Assembly (NCBI GenBank): GCA_029960065.1
Contig: JASCOF010000002.1
Coordinates: 930,001 to 994,000, forward strand
Source: Flavobacteriaceae bacterium PS02336
GTDB lineage: Bacteria; Bacteroidota; Bacteroidia; Flavobacteriales; Flavobacteriaceae
Direction of reading: 5' to 3'
Length of the DNA: 64,000 nt
Shown here: piece by piece, positions 9,750 through 19,522 of the stretch
Position numbering within the stretch: the stretch's first letter is position 1
How the letters are laid out: every line of letters begins with the position of its first letter
Notes under the pieces: generated by a model
Database searches by the model: none
Seen by the model: only the letters and a program-made list of their open reading frames with translations
Told to the model about the DNA's origin: nothing
Position numbers and translations under genes: made by a program

Positions 9750-12700
9750 ATGCGTAACTTTACTTTTAAGGAGTCTGGGTTTTTCAGGCTAATTTTTCTT
9801 ATTTCATTATTTTTTATCACGACTCAAACTAGGGCGCAATTTCCCTATTCACAGTCATTTAAAAACTCAACGGCTCCAGGTGTTTTATTTGGAGGTGAGC
9901 CGCAGGCTTTTTTAACTGGCGGAGCTGGTTTAAGAGATGGCTACAATGACGTGAATGGCTCTGGATATTTGCGATTAACAAATAGACAGGGGAGTCAAAA
10001 AGGGATTGTTTATTCAGATATGTATTCCTTTCCATCTGCGTATGGAATGACGATTTCGTTTGAATATTATACCCATAGTGGTAATGGTGCCGATGGTATT
10101 GCTTTTATTCTTTTTGATGCAACTGCATCTCCTGTTGCAGTTGGTGCCTTTGGAGGCTCATTAGGTTATGCACAGCGAAATACAGAAACGGGTTTTTCTA
10201 AAGGTTATCTTGGTATTGGAATTGATGAGTATGGAAACTTTTCTGCTAATAATGAAGGGAAAAGTGGTGGTGCACCAGGTGGTGTTTTGCCTAGTAATGT
10301 AACTCTAAGAGGAGCAGGAACAGGAACAAGTGGTTATCCACATTTGATTTCGGTACAAACTACAGCTTTAGCAAGTTCTTTTAACGTCGCAGGAGGCGAT
10401 AGAGCAGCAACAGATAATTCTAAATCTGGTTTTAGAAAAATGGAAGTTGTTTTAAAACCTCGTTCAGGAGGTGGTTTTTTTATTGATGTTTACCTAACTC
10501 ATGGTAGTGTAAGAGAGTTAATAATTAATAATTATGAATATAAAATTACAGCGCCATCTAATTTAAAATTTGCAATTTCTTCTTCAACAGGAGGATCTAA
10601 CAATTTTCATGAAATTCGTAATTTAAATATCACAGTTGATAAATCGACACTTTTAACTCCGGTAGCTAATGCAGATACTTTTACAGGTTGTATTGGATTA
10701 CCAGTTACTTCTGGAGATATTACTGCAAATGACAACGGATCAGTAAATACTCTAGGAACAGTTAATAAATCTACAGTTGACTTAGATCCTGCCGTGACAG
10801 GAATTCAAACTTCAAAAACAGTTGCCGACAAGGGGACTTTTACTTATAATTCTTCTACTGGAGCTGTAACTTTTACTCCTTTAAACAATACTGTTGTTGG
10901 TCCGGTTCAAATCAATTATACTTTTAATGATACTTATGACAAGACTTCTAATACAGCAACAATAACTTATAATACATATGCAGCTATTGTTAATAATTCG
11001 ATTACGGCACCTTCTACAAGTACTTTTTGTACTGCACCAAATGATCCAGGAATTATTACAGGTTCAACGGCTACTGGTGGTTCAACAAGTAGTGGAGGGG
11101 CTTCAACATTGACTTATCAATGGGAGAGCAGTATCAATAATATTGATTTTAATCCTATTGGAGGAGCTACAAATGAAAGTTATGATCCACCTAGTACAAG
11201 TACTACGGCTTATTATAGAAGAGTAGTTTCTTCTGCAACTTGTAAAGACGTGAGTAATGTAGTTTCTATTGTTTTTGGACAAGCTAGTACACCAACAGCA
11301 ACCGCAGCAACCGCAATAACTTGTAATAGCTTTACAGCAAATTGGAATGTCGTTGCCAATGCAACTTCTTATGGATTATCGGTTTCTAACAATTCAAATT
11401 TTAATACGCACGAAGGGAATTTCGATGGAAGAAATTTAGGTTCTTCTTCTACTTCATTTAATGTTACAGGTTTAACTTCTGGTCAAACTTATTATTTCAA
11501 AGTTTGGTCTTACAATTCATGTGGAGTTGGAACAACAGCTTCTAATGTAATTACGGTAACCGTTGGAAATGGATCAGTGGCGGGAACGATATCTTCTGCT
11601 CAAACAATTTGTTCAGGAGCTTCTCCGCAAGATTTGACTTTAACCGGATATACTGGAACAATTCAATGGCAGTCATCAACAAATAACAGCACGTTTAATA
11701 CTATTAATGGTGCGACAAATGCTACTTTAACAAGTGCTCAAATGGGAACACTTACTGCAAATACATACTATAGAGCTGTTGTAAAAAGCGGTTCATGTAC
11801 AGAGGCAAATACGACATCAGTTTTAATTACAATAAGCCCGGTTCCAAGTTTGGGATCAATATCTCAGTTTGCAACAACTTGCGAGGGAGCTCCTGCAAGA
11901 ATAAATTTAAAAGGTTTATTGCCAAACACAACATCTAGTATTGCATATTCTATTGATGGAGTTGCACAAACACCTGTAACTGGTGTTGTAGCAGATGCAT
12001 CTGGAGATGGATTTTTTGAAACGGCAGCTTTAACTGCAGCAAATAATGGTAAGACATTAAGAGTAACAACTGTTACCACAACAAGTGCAACTCCAAGTTG
12101 TACGAATACGGTTAATAAAGATGTTACATTAAACGTAAATGCAGCTTCAGTTGGAGGATCAATTGCATCAGTAGCGGCGATATGTTCTGGAGCTTCTCCA
12201 GCTAATTTAGTATTGAGCGGTAATAACGGTTCAGTTTTAAGATGGCAAAAATCGACAGATTCAGGTTTTTCAACCCGAACGGATATTAACATAGCTTCAG
12301 CAACATTAACAAGTGCCAATATAGGAAACTTAACGGCGAGCACTTATTTTAGAGCAATTGTTCAGAATGGAGCTTGTTCTGCTGTTTTCTCTGACGCTGT
12401 TTTGGTAACTGTAAATGCATTACCAGCAGTTCTTTCTTTGACAGGAAGTATTATCTGCGTTTCACCGGGCGGAAATGGAACAATTGCATCTTCAACTTCA
12501 GCAAACGGAATAAGTTACCAATTATATAATTCAAGTAATACAGCAGTTCAATCTGCAAAATCAGGTAACGGATCAGCTTTAACTTGGACAAATCTTGCTG
12601 CAGGAAATGGTTATTATGTAATTGGGAGAAATACTACAACTTCTTGCACATCTACAAGTGCTGCAGTAAATGTTGCTACCAATCCAAATCCTGATGCTCT

Positions 12701-15700
12701 TGTTTTAACAGGAAGTACTATTTGCGTTTCACCAGGAGGAAATGGTACAATAACTTCTTCAACTTCGGTAACGGGGATAAATTATCAATTATATAATTCT
12801 AGTAATACAGCAGTTCAATCTGCAAAACCAGGAACAGGATCTGCTTTAACTTGGACAAATCTTATTGCTGGGAACAGTTATTATGTAATTGGAACAAATA
12901 CAACAACTACTTGTACTTCTAATAGTAATAGTGTAAATGTTGCGACTACTCCAAACCCAACAGCGCTTACATTAACAGGAAGCGTGATTTGTGTTTTGCC
13001 AGGAGGAAATGGAACTATTTCTTCTACAAGTTCAGTAAATAATGTAAGTTATCAGTTATTTGATTCAAATGATACTGCAGTTCAATCTGCAAAATCTGGT
13101 GACGGAGTCGCATTAACATGGACCAATCTTAATGCAGCAAACGGATATTATGTAATTGCTACCAATGCAGCAAATTGTACTGTCAAAAGTAATGTTGTGA
13201 ATATTACAACTAGTCCAAATCCGACAATTTCGATTAGCGGTACATTAACAGCTTGTTTAACAACTACTTTAACTACAACAACTAATGCGAGTTCAGCAAG
13301 CTACGTTTGGTATAAAAATAATCTTGTAATTTCTGGTGAAACATCATCATCATTAGTGGTAAATTCTGATGGAGATTATAAAGTTAAAGTTACGAATACT
13401 TCAACAGGATGTGAAACTACTTCTGCTGCTTCAACAGTAAAAGTTAGTGATACAGAAAAACCAGCAAAACCAGTTCTGGCTGATATTACAGCGGAATGTT
13501 CAGCAACTGTAACAGCTCCTACAACAGCAGATAATTGTGCAGGAACAATAACAGGAACAACGAGCGATCCATTGTCTTATTCAACTCAGGGTGCTTATAC
13601 TATTAATTGGAGTTTTGATGATGGAAATGGAAACATAGAGACAGCAACTCAAAAAGTAATTATTAAAGACACTCAAAAACCAACAATTACCTGTCCAGCA
13701 GCGGTTGTGGTTTCTGCCGATGCAAATTCATGCGATGCGACAGGTGTAACTTTAGGAACTCCAGTAACATCAGACAACTGTAGCGGAACAATAACTGTAA
13801 CAAATGATGCACCGTCAGTTTTCCCAGTCGGAAATACAACAGTAACCTGGACAGCTAAAGATGCAGCGGGAAATACAGAGACCTGCACTCAGACAGTAAA
13901 AGTTGTAGGTCCAATTATTGCTAACGATGATACGGTTTCAATTAATGGATATGATGCAGGAACTGCTGTTTCAGATGTTTTAGCCAATGATTTGCTTAAT
14001 TGTAATGCAGTAGTAAGAAATGAAGTTATTTTAACTTTAGATTCAACATTACCTTCAGTTTTAACTTTTGATACTACAACTGGAGAAGTTACAGTTAAAT
14101 CAAATACACCAATAGGAAAATATTCATTTGATTACAAAATTTGTGAAGTTGCGAATACTTCAAATTGTACTACTGGAACGGTAGAAGTAACAGTTACAGC
14201 CCCTGTAATCCTTGCAGTAAAAGAAAACTTAGGTCCAATCAACGGAGCAATCGGGGGTACAACAACATCGCTTATTGCTTCTGATAAATTGAACGGGGTT
14301 CAAGCTGTTATCGGAACAAATCCGGGACAAGTTACATTAAGCGGAACAGCTCCAACGGGATTAACGGTTAATTCAGACGGAACAGTAACCGTAAGCAAAG
14401 GCGTAAAAGAAGGAAGCTACGATGTAGAATATACAATCTGCGACAACAATAATGCAGGAAACTGTTCAACAGCGACTTCTACAGTTGTTGTGTCAGCAGC
14501 AGTTTTAGTTGCGAACTTAGATGCAGGTGGTTCAGTGATCGGAGGAAATACGCCTCAGACGCTTATCAATGTTTTTGATAATGATACTAAAGACGGAGCA
14601 AAATTAGATCCGTCAGAAGTTAAACTGACTCCAGGCACAGACCCAAAAGGATTTTTAACAATTGATGCAGACGGAAAAGCAGTTTTAGGAGCAAATGCTC
14701 CAGCAGGAAATTATGAGATCACTTATGAAATCTGCGAACTTTTAAATCCTTCAAACTGCAGTACAAATAAAGTTCAAGTTACAGTTACAGCCCCTGTAAT
14801 CCTTGCAGTGAAAGAAAACTTAGGTCCAATCAACGGAACAATCGGGGGTACAACAACATCGCTTATTGCTTCTGATCAATTGAACGGCGTTCAAGCTGTT
14901 ATCGGAACAAATCCGGGACAAGTTACATTAAGCGGAACAGCTCCGGCAGGATTAACTGTTAATTCAGATGGAACAGTAACGGTAAGCAAGGATGTAAAAG
15001 AAGGAAGCTACGATGTAGAATATACTATCTGCGACAACAACAATGCAGGAAACTGTTCAACTGCAACGTCAACAGTTATTGTTACAGCAGGAGAACTTGT
15101 TGCAAATCCAGATACAATTCCATCGGTTATCGCTTCAAATACGCCGCAGCAATTAGGAATAAATGTTTTGGATAATGATACTAAAAACGGAGTGAAACTA
15201 AATCCTTCAGAGGTAACGCTTGCAGAATCAACACCAGATCCAAAAGGATATTTAGTGTTGAATCCAGACGGTACAGTAACTTTAGGAGCAAATGCACCAG
15301 CGGGAGATTATGAATTAACGTATACCATTTGTGAGAAGTTAAATGCAGGAAACTGTAAATCAAATACCGTAAAAGTAACTGTAACATTGCCGGTTATTGA
15401 TGCAGTTGCAGAAACACTAATGCCATCTATCAATGGAAGCATTGGAGGAACGACCACCGTTTCAGTAATTGATAACGATACATTAAATGGAAATCCAGTT
15501 GTTATCGGTACACAAAACGGTCAGGTAAAACTAACAGCAGTAAATGTTCCTGCAGGATTTACATTGAATGCAGACGGAACAGTAACTGTTGCAGCTAATA
15601 CGGCATCAGGAGTTTATGATATTGAATACCGCATCTGTGAAATCACAAATCCTTCAAACTGTGATAATGTAATTTCAAAAGTTGCAGTAAACAATGGAGT

Positions 15701-18563
15701 ATTGGTTGCAAACCCAGATAGTATTCCTGCTGTTACGCCATCAAAAGCCACTCAGAATTTAGGAGTTAATATTTTTACAAACGATACAAAAAATGGAACG
15801 GCATTAAATCCATCAGATGTAAATCTGATAGTATCAACACCAGATCCAAAAGGATATTTGATAGTTAATGCAGATGGTTCGGTTAGTTTGGGAGCAAATG
15901 CGCCAATAGGAGACTATGAATTAACGTATACAATCTGTGAGAAATTAAATAAGGACAACTGTAGCTCAAATACAGTAAGAGTAACAGTTTATGCTCTTGT
16001 AATTGATGCAGTAGAAGAAACACTGACTCCATCTATTATTGGAAGTATCGGAGGAACAACTACAGCTTCAGTAATTGATAATGATATATTGAATGGAAAT
16101 CAAGCTGTTATTGGAACTCTTGATGGTCAGGTAAAATTAACAGCTGTAAATATTCCAGCGGGATTAACATTAAATGCAGATGGAACAGTAACAGTTACAG
16201 CAAATACTCCTTCAGGAATTTACAATATAGAATATAGTATCTGCGAAAATGCAAATCTCTCAAACTGCGATACGGCAATCTCAAAAGTTGCAGTAAACAA
16301 TGGATTATTGATAGCAAATGCAGATAACATTCCATCTGTTAAAGCATCAAACACAGTACAGAATTTAGGAGTTAATATTTTTACAAATGACACTAAAAAT
16401 GGAACTGCTTTAAATCCATCAGATGTAGATCTGACAATATCAACGCCAGATCCAAAAGGATATTTAACAGTTAACCCAGACGGAAGCGTTACTTTAGGAG
16501 CTAATGCACCAGCGGGAGACTATGAACTGACTTACACGATCTGTGAGAAATTAAATTCAGGAAACTGTAGTTCAAATACGGTAAGAATCACTGTAGAAAG
16601 TAATCTTGTAGCTAATTTAGATGCAGTACCAACAGCAGTCGGAATTAATACGCCGCAAACAGTAATAAACGTTTTTGCAAATGATACAAAAGACGGAAAT
16701 GCTTTAGTGCCGTCAGATGTAATTCTTACGACAACTGTTGCAGATCCAAAAGGGTATTTAACGGTAGATGCAAACGGAAATGCTATACTAGCTCCGAATG
16801 CTCCTGCAGGTGATTATGAATTAACATATTCAATTTGTGAAAAAACAAATACATCAAACTGCAGTACAAATGCTGTAAAAGTAACAGTTGCAGAACCAAC
16901 GATGACAGTAACAGCAAATAGTTATTGTGCGAACAATGTTCCTTATGTAAACTATACGGTTTCACCAGATAATTTCACAGCGAACGATAAATTAACTATT
17001 AAGTGGATTGATAGTGCTGATAATATTGTAGCAACTCAAACAGACTTGCCATTAAGCGGAAACATTATCTGGCCGGGTGCAGTAGTTGATGGTAACGGAA
17101 AAGGAATTGACTGGCCGGGATGGATCTTAAATAACGGAAAATGGACAGAAGGCGCAGACGGTTTTGAGCTTACCAGAAATGGAGTAAGAATGGAGTTCTC
17201 TGTAAACCCAACAGTAACAATTTCTGTTGCTTATCCAGCAGCGACTTCAGGATGTAACGCTCGCCCAACATTCTCAATCATTGCATCTAATGATGAAGAC
17301 GGACCAATTGATGTGAAAAAAGGAGCGAATCCTTCAATTAACATTTTTGCTAATGATCTTTTAAATGGAGTTAGACCAAATCCATCAGATGTTGTTTTAA
17401 CAACTGTTGTAACGAATCCAAATGTGGTATTAAATGCAGACGGTTCGGTAACCATTGCTCAAAATACGCCAAATGGGGTTTACGAAATAACATATCAAAT
17501 CTGTGAAGCAGCTAATACGTCAAATTGCAGCCAGCCAGCAGTAGTTAAAATTACAGTTGCAAATAGTAATAATCCAGCGGCTCCTCCAACACAAAATCAA
17601 ATTGTTTTAGGAAACGATATTAATATTAGTGCTGATGGAATTAACGGAGATTTAGAATTCGTAAATGTTTTAGGAAACGATTTAATAAACGGACAGCCAA
17701 TTAATCCGGCAGATGTTATCGTGAAACCTGTAACAATCGACAATAATTTTGAATGGAATGCTGACGGAACAGTAAGCGTTAAACCAAATACACCTGGAAA
17801 AACGTACACATTAACATACCAAGTTTGCGAAAAAGCAGATCCATCAAATTGCTCAACAGCTGTATTGACTGTTTTGGTTGAAGTTCCAGCAATTGCACTT
17901 GTTAAAACAGCCACATTTAATGACGAAAATAAGAGCGGTTTTGCAAATGCAGGCGAGACAATCACGTATAAGTTTACAGTAACAAATACAGGAAACGTAC
18001 CATTAACAGGAATAACAATAAACGATCCATTGCCAGGAGTAACAGTTTCTGGTCAGGCAATTGATTTAGCAGTAAATGAGTCTAACGAAACGAATTTTAC
18101 AGCAGTTTACAAAATCACTCAGGAAGATATTAATCGAGGCAGTGTAAGCAATCAGGCAATTGCAAAAGGAAGCAGTTTAAGAGGAGTTGCTGTCGAAGAC
18201 AAGTCAGATGATTCAAATAACAATGGAGATAATCCAACTGTACTAGACCTAAATGGATGCTCAATCAAAGTATTAAATGCTTTCTCTCCAAATGGAGATA
18301 GCAAAAATACTAGATTCTATATTCGAGGAATTGAATGTTATCCAGATAATACAGTTGAAATTTATAACCGTTGGGGAGTATTGGTTTTCAGTATAGATCA
18401 ATACAATAATAACGACAGAGTATTTATAGGATATTCTAACGGACGTTCTACAGTGAAACAAACAGAAGGTCTGCCAGTGGGTACTTATTTCTACATTTTG
18501 AAATACAACGACAGTGCTAAAAATCCACACCAAGAATCAGGGTATCTGTACATTAATAAATAA
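9750..18563 (+). CDS. Giant lectin-headed T9SS adhesin with gliding-motility type C-terminal domain (SprB-like)
   Basis: This is a 2937-residue secreted surface protein. The ATG at 9750 was preferred to a TTG two codons earlier. In order: signal peptide (1-30, ending TRAQ); bacterial L-type lectin domain (about 31-297, with GNGADGIAFILFD and YLGIGIDEYG); Ig-like segments; a fibronectin III domain (about 511-608); three copies of an ~89-residue repeat (about 895-1160); a HYR domain (about 1311-1387, KPTITCPA); twelve ~95-residue Cys-pair modules (about 1388-2714), interrupted by one unrelated Trp/Gly-rich domain (about 2384-2509); a DUF11-type domain (about 2714-2834); and a gliding-motility-associated (type B) C-terminal domain from NAFSPNGD to the end (about 2840-2937). 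Type B domains target proteins to T9SS and usually need a SprF partner, which is the next gene. Likely a filamentous adhesin that binds glycans; whether it moves during gliding like SprB is inference. Confidence 0.92.
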   Translation: MRNFTFKESGFFRLIFLISLFFITTQTRAQFPYSQSFKNSTAPGVLFGGEPQAFLTGGAGLRDGYNDVNGSGYLRLTNRQGSQKGIVYSDMYSFPSAYGMTISFEYYTHSGNGADGIAFILFDATASPVAVGAFGGSLGYAQRNTETGFSKGYLGIGIDEYGNFSANNEGKSGGAPGGVLPSNVTLRGAGTGTSGYPHLISVQTTALASSFNVAGGDRAATDNSKSGFRKMEVVLKPRSGGGFFIDVYLTHGSVRELIINNYEYKITAPSNLKFAISSSTGGSNNFHEIRNLNITVDKSTLLTPVANADTFTGCIGLPVTSGDITANDNGSVNTLGTVNKSTVDLDPAVTGIQTSKTVADKGTFTYNSSTGAVTFTPLNNTVVGPVQINYTFNDTYDKTSNTATITYNTYAAIVNNSITAPSTSTFCTAPNDPGIITGSTATGGSTSSGGASTLTYQWESSINNIDFNPIGGATNESYDPPSTSTTAYYRRVVSSATCKDVSNVVSIVFGQASTPTATAATAITCNSFTANWNVVANATSYGLSVSNNSNFNTHEGNFDGRNLGSSSTSFNVTGLTSGQTYYFKVWSYNSCGVGTTASNVITVTVGNGSVAGTISSAQTICSGASPQDLTLTGYTGTIQWQSSTNNSTFNTINGATNATLTSAQMGTLTANTYYRAVVKSGSCTEANTTSVLITISPVPSLGSISQFATTCEGAPARINLKGLLPNTTSSIAYSIDGVAQTPVTGVVADASGDGFFETAALTAANNGKTLRVTTVTTTSATPSCTNTVNKDVTLNVNAASVGGSIASVAAICSGASPANLVLSGNNGSVLRWQKSTDSGFSTRTDINIASATLTSANIGNLTASTYFRAIVQNGACSAVFSDAVLVTVNALPAVLSLTGSIICVSPGGNGTIASSTSANGISYQLYNSSNTAVQSAKSGNGSALTWTNLAAGNGYYVIGRNTTTSCTSTSAAVNVATNPNPDALVLTGSTICVSPGGNGTITSSTSVTGINYQLYNSSNTAVQSAKPGTGSALTWTNLIAGNSYYVIGTNTTTTCTSNSNSVNVATTPNPTALTLTGSVICVLPGGNGTISSTSSVNNVSYQLFDSNDTAVQSAKSGDGVALTWTNLNAANGYYVIATNAANCTVKSNVVNITTSPNPTISISGTLTACLTTTLTTTTNASSASYVWYKNNLVISGETSSSLVVNSDGDYKVKVTNTSTGCETTSAASTVKVSDTEKPAKPVLADITAECSATVTAPTTADNCAGTITGTTSDPLSYSTQGAYTINWSFDDGNGNIETATQKVIIKDTQKPTITCPAAVVVSADANSCDATGVTLGTPVTSDNCSGTITVTNDAPSVFPVGNTTVTWTAKDAAGNTETCTQTVKVVGPIIANDDTVSINGYDAGTAVSDVLANDLLNCNAVVRNEVILTLDSTLPSVLTFDTTTGEVTVKSNTPIGKYSFDYKICEVANTSNCTTGTVEVTVTAPVILAVKENLGPINGAIGGTTTSLIASDKLNGVQAVIGTNPGQVTLSGTAPTGLTVNSDGTVTVSKGVKEGSYDVEYTICDNNNAGNCSTATSTVVVSAAVLVANLDAGGSVIGGNTPQTLINVFDNDTKDGAKLDPSEVKLTPGTDPKGFLTIDADGKAVLGANAPAGNYEITYEICELLNPSNCSTNKVQVTVTAPVILAVKENLGPINGTIGGTTTSLIASDQLNGVQAVIGTNPGQVTLSGTAPAGLTVNSDGTVTVSKDVKEGSYDVEYTICDNNNAGNCSTATSTVIVTAGELVANPDTIPSVIASNTPQQLGINVLDNDTKNGVKLNPSEVTLAESTPDPKGYLVLNPDGTVTLGANAPAGDYELTYTICEKLNAGNCKSNTVKVTVTLPVIDAVAETLMPSINGSIGGTTTVSVIDNDTLNGNPVVIGTQNGQVKLTAVNVPAGFTLNADGTVTVAANTASGVYDIEYRICEITNPSNCDNVISKVAVNNGVLVANPDSIPAVTPSKATQNLGVNIFTNDTKNGTALNPSDVNLIVSTPDPKGYLIVNADGSVSLGANAPIGDYELTYTICEKLNKDNCSSNTVRVTVYALVIDAVEETLTPSIIGSIGGTTTASVIDNDILNGNQAVIGTLDGQVKLTAVNIPAGLTLNADGTVTVTANTPSGIYNIEYSICENANLSNCDTAISKVAVNNGLLIANADNIPSVKASNTVQNLGVNIFTNDTKNGTALNPSDVDLTISTPDPKGYLTVNPDGSVTLGANAPAGDYELTYTICEKLNSGNCSSNTVRITVESNLVANLDAVPTAVGINTPQTVINVFANDTKDGNALVPSDVILTTTVADPKGYLTVDANGNAILAPNAPAGDYELTYSICEKTNTSNCSTNAVKVTVAEPTMTVTANSYCANNVPYVNYTVSPDNFTANDKLTIKWIDSADNIVATQTDLPLSGNIIWPGAVVDGNGKGIDWPGWILNNGKWTEGADGFELTRNGVRMEFSVNPTVTISVAYPAATSGCNARPTFSIIASNDEDGPIDVKKGANPSINIFANDLLNGVRPNPSDVVLTTVVTNPNVVLNADGSVTIAQNTPNGVYEITYQICEAANTSNCSQPAVVKITVANSNNPAAPPTQNQIVLGNDINISADGINGDLEFVNVLGNDLINGQPINPADVIVKPVTIDNNFEWNADGTVSVKPNTPGKTYTLTYQVCEKADPSNCSTAVLTVLVEVPAIALVKTATFNDENKSGFANAGETITYKFTVTNTGNVPLTGITINDPLPGVTVSGQAIDLAVNESNETNFTAVYKITQEDINRGSVSNQAIAKGSSLRGVAVEDKSDDSNNNGDNPTVLDLNGCSIKVLNAFSPNGDSKNTRFYIRGIECYPDNTVEIYNRWGVLVFSIDQYNNNDRVFIGYSNGRSTVKQTEGLPVGTYFYILKYNDSAKNPHQESGYLYINK
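12432..13230 (+). repeat. Three tandem ~267-bp repeats inside the adhesin gene
   Basis: Units start near 12432, 12699 and 12966, exactly 267 bp apart. Each encodes a segment with LTGS.ICV.PGGNGTI, then SYQL or NYQL, TAVQSAK, ALTWTNL and YYVI. The first two units are nearly identical at the DNA level over long stretches, the third more diverged. They encode Ig-like modules in the stalk. Confidence 0.88.
13911..17888 (+). repeat. Array of twelve Cys-pair stalk modules (types A and B) in the adhesin gene
   Basis: Each ~95-residue module ends with the pattern Y-x-[IV]-C-x(6-8)-N-C followed by a beta strand such as KVTV. Two classes alternate: A (with SIGGTT or AIGGTT and VIGT..GQV) and B (with NDTKNG, DPKGYL and GANAPAG). 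The order is B-A-B-A-B-A-B-A-B-B, then a different domain at about 16900-17275, then two diverged B modules. One A+B pair has a period near 591 bp. The two Cys per module could form an internal disulfide. Confidence 0.85.
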
Positions 18564-18572
18564 AATAGATTA

Positions 18573-18600
18573 CGGCTTAGTATAAGCTAGGCCGTTTTAA
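18573..18600 (+). terminator. Weak terminator-like hairpin between adhesin and sprF-like gene
   Basis: A 9-bp stem with one G-U pair (ACGGCTTAG / CTAGGCCGT) and a 6-nt loop is followed by only four T. It could allow partial read-through and so set a lower level of the downstream genes relative to the adhesin. Confidence 0.5.
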
Positions 18601-18610
18601 AGCTTACGAA

Positions 18611-19522
18611 ATGAAAAAGTTAATTTTAATTTTTATGTTTTTTTCGATTGTGTCAAATGCGCAGCAAGATGCTCAGTTTACACAATACATGTACAACACA
18701 ATCGAAGTCAATCCAGCTTACGCAGGTTCACGTGGTGTTATGAGCGTTTTTGGTTTGTATCGTACCCAATGGGTTGGTTTAGACGGCGCGCCAGAGACAA
18801 GTACGTTTTCGATTAATACACCTTTAAATAATAGTGATTTAGGACTAGGTGTTTCTTTGGTAAACGATAAAATTGGTCCTACGACAGAAAACACATTGTC
18901 AGCCGATTTGTCTTATACAATACCAACATCAGAAAGCTGGAATTTATCTTTTGGTATCAAAGGAACTGCAAACCTATTTAATATTGATATTAATAAGTTA
19001 AGCATGGAAGATCAGAACGATGAGCAGTTTCAGAATTTAAAAAACAGGTTTTCACCAAATGTTGGAGCTGGTATTTACTATCACTCAGATCGCGCTTACA
19101 TCGGATTATCGGTTCCAAATTTTATCGAGACCAGCCGTTATGATGCCGATGACACCGCTATTTTTAAAGATAAAATCAATTATTATTTAATAGCAGGTTA
19201 TGTATTCAATCTAGATCGTTTAGAATATATTAAGTTCAAGCCGGCTTTGATGACCAAAATGGTAGAAGGAGCGCCTTTACAGGTAGATGTTTCAGGAAAC
19301 TTTATGTTTAATGATAAATTTGTTTTGGGTCTTGCTTACCGCTGGAGCGCATCAGTTAGTGCTATGGCGGGATTCCAAGTTACCAAAGGAATGTATATAG
19401 GATATGGTTACGATCATGAAACTACAAGATTGAGAAAATACAATTCAGGATCTCATGAAATTTTCCTAAGATTTGATTTCTTCAACAATTATAATAAAAT
19501 GATATCTCCACGATTCTTTTAA
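18611..19522 (+). CDS. PorP/SprF family type IX secretion outer-membrane protein (SprF-like)
   Basis: The 303-residue protein has a signal peptide (ending SNAQ) followed by QDAQFTQYMYNTIEVNPAYAGS, the N-terminal signature of the PorP/SprF family, and alternating beta strands ending in an aromatic residue (RFF). SprF is needed to export SprB; family members sit next to adhesins with type B C-terminal domains, as here. It is predicted to form an outer-membrane barrel that captures the adhesin leaving SprA. Its stop codon shares a base with the next start (TAATG), so the two are translationally coupled. Confidence 0.92.
   Translation: MKKLILIFMFFSIVSNAQQDAQFTQYMYNTIEVNPAYAGSRGVMSVFGLYRTQWVGLDGAPETSTFSINTPLNNSDLGLGVSLVNDKIGPTTENTLSADLSYTIPTSESWNLSFGIKGTANLFNIDINKLSMEDQNDEQFQNLKNRFSPNVGAGIYYHSDRAYIGLSVPNFIETSRYDADDTAIFKDKINYYLIAGYVFNLDRLEYIKFKPALMTKMVEGAPLQVDVSGNFMFNDKFVLGLAYRWSASVSAMAGFQVTKGMYIGYGYDHETTRLRKYNSGSHEIFLRFDFFNNYNKMISPRFF

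Noticed and set aside
11864..12343. 159-codon minus-strand frame inside the adhesin
   Set aside because: A shadow of Thr/Ala/Ser-rich coding repeats; no start context, and the plus frame is clearly the gene.
12432..13230. Insertion of a mobile element as the source of the 267-bp repeats
   Set aside because: The repeats stay in frame and encode a protein module; no terminal inverted repeats or target duplications.
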